Part shown: one piece after another, positions 4,625 to 6,489 of the stretch
How the letters are laid out: every line of letters begins with the position of its first letter
Numbering within the stretch: position 1 is the stretch's first letter
Source of the DNA: Methanobacteriota archaeon
Lineage (GTDB): Archaea > Thermoplasmatota > Thermoplasmata > RBG-16-68-12
NCBI GenBank assembly: GCA_005878515.1
Contig: VBLZ01000045.1
Span: forward strand, 1 to 6,489
Direction of reading: 5' to 3'
Length of the DNA: 6,489 nt
Program-made: the position numbers and the translations under genes
The notes under the pieces: model-generated
What the model saw: only the letters and a program-made list of their open reading frames with translations
Database searches by the model: none
Told to the model about the DNA's origin: nothing

Positions 4625-5805
4625 CGACACAGATGAGCTTCGCGACTCGCTCCGAAGGGCCCCTGCAGGAAGTCACGGAACGACGTCCGCGCCTCGCCAT
4701 CGATGCGTATCCGATGGGCCGACTCCTGCTCCTCCGCTGCTTTGGAGACGTGGACGGCCTCGACGGGGCCGCCGAGATCAACGGTTCCGGCGGCAAAGTC
4801 CTCCATGCGACGCGGACCGGGGACGAGGTCACCCTGTTGCTCGACGGCACTGGTCGCGAGGAAGAAATCATCGCGTCGCTCGCGGATCAGAGCGCGCACC
4901 TCATCCCGCCGATTCGCTGGCAGAACGGCGAAGCGCGGGTGACCCTGATCCTGGAGGACGGAGCCGACCCGCAAGCCCTTCTCGATCAGTTCCCCGGCGC
5001 CCGCCTCGTTTCGAAGCGGCGCCCCATCCCGACAGGCGGAGATCGGGTCGCCTACTCGTCCCCGTTGTTCTTGCACAAACTCACCGAGAAGCAGGCGAGG
5101 GCTCTCCTCGCGGCGTACGAAGCAGGCTACTACGAATTCCCGCGGAGGGCGACAACGGAACAGGTCAGTCTTTCTCTCGGCATCGCTCGGAGCACATTCG
5201 AACAGCACCTGAACCGGGCCGAGCACCATGTTGTTCGTGCGATGCTCCCGATGGTCCGCGCGCGTTCCGGCCGCGAAGACGGGGAAGCGTTGGAGGTCTA
5301 CTCGAAGTTCAGTCGCGAACTCGGACTGTACGTCCAGCTCGAGGTCCTGGGGGATCGCGTCGCCGCGGTGAGGCTGGCTCGCAAAGCTCCGTTGGAGACG
5401 GCGGGATCAGAGCACCCATATCTGGCCCGGATCCTCGAACATGTCCACACGGGAAAGGGCGATCTGCAGGACATTCCGCTCTCGCTCGAGGTCGCGCCCT
5501 TCGAGCGAGAGGTCCTCGAGTTCTTGCGGACGATTCCTCCGGGCGAGACGATCACGTACGGGGAGATCGCCCGACGGCTCGGGCGGCCCGGAGCGAGCCG
5601 CGCGGTCGGGACCGCGTGCGCGCGAAACCCGGTGGTCATCGTCATCCCGTGCCACCGCGTGGTGCCGAAATCGGGCGGCCTCGGGAATTACTCCTCCGAA
5701 GGAGGCCCGGAAACGAAGCGGAGGCTCCTCGAACGCGAAGGCGCCCGTGTGGCATTCGAGATGAAAACCGCACCAAGCGCCCGAAGATCGCACGTCAAGG
5801 ACTAG
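4621..5805 (+). CDS. HTH_10 (bacterio-opsin activator-type) regulator fused to O6-methylguanine-DNA methyltransferase
   Basis: One uninterrupted 394-residue protein with two recognisable parts. Residues about 25-150 form an alpha/beta sensor-like region typical of archaeal Bat-family regulators. Residues 153-209 are the HTH_10 DNA-binding domain (LTEKQARALLAAYEAGYYEF, then RATTEQVSLSLGIARSTF). Residues about 225-378 are a complete DNA alkyltransferase: an N-terminal subdomain, Tyr313 in ITYGEIARRL, arginine finger Arg327 in SRAVG, hinge Asn336, acceptor Cys344 in IPCHRVV, and the terminal LLEREG with Glu373 completing the Cys-His-Glu network. Such enzymes move a methyl group from O6-methylguanine to the cysteine irreversibly. 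A GGTGA ribosome site lies 6 nt before the start. The layout recalls Ada, but Ada's N-terminal four-cysteine zinc domain is absent: only C40, C333 and C344 are present. Sensing through Cys344 methylation is an inference. Repair activity is very likely; the regulatory role is not proven. Confidence 0.92.
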   Translation: MTTQMSFATRSEGPLQEVTERRPRLAIDAYPMGRLLLLRCFGDVDGLDGAAEINGSGGKVLHATRTGDEVTLLLDGTGREEEIIASLADQSAHLIPPIRWQNGEARVTLILEDGADPQALLDQFPGARLVSKRRPIPTGGDRVAYSSPLFLHKLTEKQARALLAAYEAGYYEFPRRATTEQVSLSLGIARSTFEQHLNRAEHHVVRAMLPMVRARSGREDGEALEVYSKFSRELGLYVQLEVLGDRVAAVRLARKAPLETAGSEHPYLARILEHVHTGKGDLQDIPLSLEVAPFEREVLEFLRTIPPGETITYGEIARRLGRPGASRAVGTACARNPVVIVIPCHRVVPKSGGLGNYSSEGGPETKRRLLEREGARVAFEMKTAPSARRSHVKD

Positions 5806-5860
5806 CGTCAGCCATCCTCGGGCCTGATCGCCGGCCGACCCAGAGATGCGGCCGTCAACC

Positions 5861-5869
5861 CTCATATCG
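5861..5869 (+). promoter_or_regulatory. Weak candidate TATA element of the RidA gene
   Basis: CTCATATCG in the 86-nt gap after the methyltransferase gene is centred about 26-27 nt before the RidA ATG, the right distance for a leaderless transcript. The consensus match is weak. No strong ribosome site precedes the ATG, which mildly favours leaderless initiation over cotranscription. Confidence 0.25.
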
Positions 5870-5891
5870 GGAAGCGGAGCTACCGGCGGGC

Positions 5892-6392
5892 ATGAAGAAA
5901 GAAGCAATTCAGACCGACCTCCCTGCGATCGGTCTTCCCTTCTCGTGGGGCGTACGCCTCCAGAATTTCGTGTTCCTCGCGGGGCACGGACCGCTCGGCT
6001 CGGACGGCAAGGTGATCGACGGCGACATCCGGCTCCAGACACGGAAGACGCTCGAGAACTTCCGCAAGGTCGTCGAGGCCACGGGGTCGAGCCTCGAGCA
6101 CGTCGTCTCGACCACCGTGTACCTGAAGGATCTCGAGGACTTCCGCGGGATGAACGAGGTGTACACGGAGTTCTTCGCCGCCGAACCGCGACCGGCTCGT
6201 GCGACCGTCCGAGCCGACTTGCTCCTGGGCATGAAGGTCGAGATCCAAGGCATCGCATACGTGCCGGGAGGCGAAAGCCTTCAATCTTCCGGGCGCATTC
6301 GGGCATCGATGGCCAAGAAGAAGAAGTCGAAGAAGGCCGCGAAGAAGAAAGCCTACTACGCGGGCCGCAAGGAAAAGAAGGCGAAGAAGTAG
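5892..6392 (+). CDS. RidA/YjgF family enamine/imine deaminase with lysine-rich C-terminal tail
   Basis: A 166-residue protein. Residues 1-126 cover a whole RidA domain: FVFLAGHGPL (26-35), D-G-K-V-I-D-G-D-I (38-46), QTRKTLENF (49-57), V-V-S-T-T-V-Y-L-K-D (71-80), MNEVY (87-91), R-P-A-R-A-T-V (100-106) and V-E-I-Q-G-I-A-Y (116-123). Arg103 and Glu117 correspond to the conserved substrate-site residues of the deaminating members, which hydrolyse reactive 2-aminoacrylate-type intermediates made by PLP enzymes. RidA forms trimers. The usual protein ends near residue 128; here the frame continues through a 12-residue linker into MAKKKKSKKAAKKK and beyond, with 14 Lys in the last 27 residues. The tail could bind nucleic acid. 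Alternatively the ATG at 6309 begins a separate small basic protein. The frame is open far upstream of 5892, but RidA homology starts at this ATG. Confidence 0.88.
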   Translation: MKKEAIQTDLPAIGLPFSWGVRLQNFVFLAGHGPLGSDGKVIDGDIRLQTRKTLENFRKVVEATGSSLEHVVSTTVYLKDLEDFRGMNEVYTEFFAAEPRPARATVRADLLLGMKVEIQGIAYVPGGESLQSSGRIRASMAKKKKSKKAAKKKAYYAGRKEKKAKK

Positions 6393-6398
6393 GCGCGG

Positions 6399-6488
6399 CT
6401 AGAAACGCGGGACCGCTCGCGGATCGTTGTACCGAAACTTCGCCACGTCGCCCCGAGGGAGGGGTACGACGACCCGAGAGACCATCCC
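6399..6488 (-). CDS. C-terminal end of an unidentified protein (partial, 5' end outside window)
   Basis: On the minus strand a frame is open from the right edge to a TAG at 6401-6399. It encodes about 29 residues ending in VVVPLPRGDVAKFRYNDPRA plus a short V-P-R-F terminus. Third codon positions are mostly G or C, as in the other genes here, and the gene would converge on RidA with a 6-nt gap. The residues are too few to assign a family. An in-frame ATG at 6485 exists, but a complete 28-residue gene is less likely than the tail of a longer one. Treat as a probable gene end of unknown function. Confidence 0.45.
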   Translation of the reverse strand, partial: GMVSRVVVPLPRGDVAKFRYNDPRAVPRF

Positions 6489-6489
6489 G

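Noticed and set aside
4498..5836. 11-bp direct repeat GATCGCCGGCC on either side of the fusion gene (4498-4508 and 5826-5836) as a possible insertion footprint
   Set aside because: An 11-bp match is expected several times by chance in a window of this size with this base composition, and there are no other mobile-element signs. The related 8-mer GGCGATCG also occurs near 198 and 707.
4548..5891. Long plus-strand open frame upstream of RidA in the same frame
   Set aside because: It overlaps the HTH_10-methyltransferase gene in another frame and is arginine/proline/glycine-rich nonsense typical of a shifted frame in G/C-rich DNA.
5407..6306. Minus-strand 299-residue open frame
   Set aside because: It is antisense to the methyltransferase C-terminus and RidA, both well-supported, and its arginine/serine-rich translation shows no domain.
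1..6489. CRISPR arrays, tRNA or rRNA genes, insertion sequences
   Set aside because: No regularly spaced repeats, no recognisable tRNA or rRNA segments and no transposase-like reading frame were seen on either strand.

Overview
The window looks like a GC-rich, non-halophilic archaeal chromosome segment, possibly from an uncultured Thermoplasmata-type euryarchaeon. The lineage is an inference. The supporting signs are a bacterio-opsin-activator type (HTH_10) helix-turn-helix, which is essentially an archaeal domain; an A/T-rich TATA box placed for a leaderless transcript; GGTGA-type ribosome sites; many N-glycosylation sequons on the exported binding protein; and several lysine- or arginine-rich protein tails, which argue against a haloarchaeon.

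Layout. Positions 2-184 (+) are the C-terminal end of a flavin-reductase-like protein. It converges on a three-gene minus-strand ABC importer operon that reads ATPase (2947-2060), substrate-binding protein (2070-1072), single permease (1088-195), with 11- and 17-nt overlaps. It belongs to the ferric iron / 2-aminoethylphosphonate / thiamine type; the exact substrate cannot be read from sequence. A short divergent intergenic region leads to a TfoX N-domain protein (3095-3445, +). An unusually A/T-rich promoter follows, in which inverted repeats frame the TATA box. It drives a Fic AMP-transferase (3551-4447, +) that carries its own C-terminal excisionase-like helix-turn-helix.

The most interesting gene is at 4621-5805 (+). 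It encodes one continuous 394-residue protein joining an archaeal HTH_10 regulator to a complete O6-methylguanine-DNA methyltransferase with an intact PCHR active site. It has the layout of an archaeal counterpart of Ada (a repair protein that may also be a transcription sensor), but without Ada's N-terminal zinc/phosphotriester domain. Its leader holds a 14-bp perfect palindrome, a hairpin touching the ribosome site, and a possible 35-codon upstream ORF overlapping its start codon by ATGA.

Next comes a RidA-family enamine/imine deaminase (5892-6392, +) whose frame runs on into a 27-residue tail with 14 lysines. Finally, the minus strand at the right edge carries the C-terminal end of an unidentified gene that converges on RidA. 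Apart from the ABC importer, which is a clear operon, the genes look like separate accessory or stress-related units. The Fic and HTH_10-methyltransferase genes share orientation and lie 173 nt apart.
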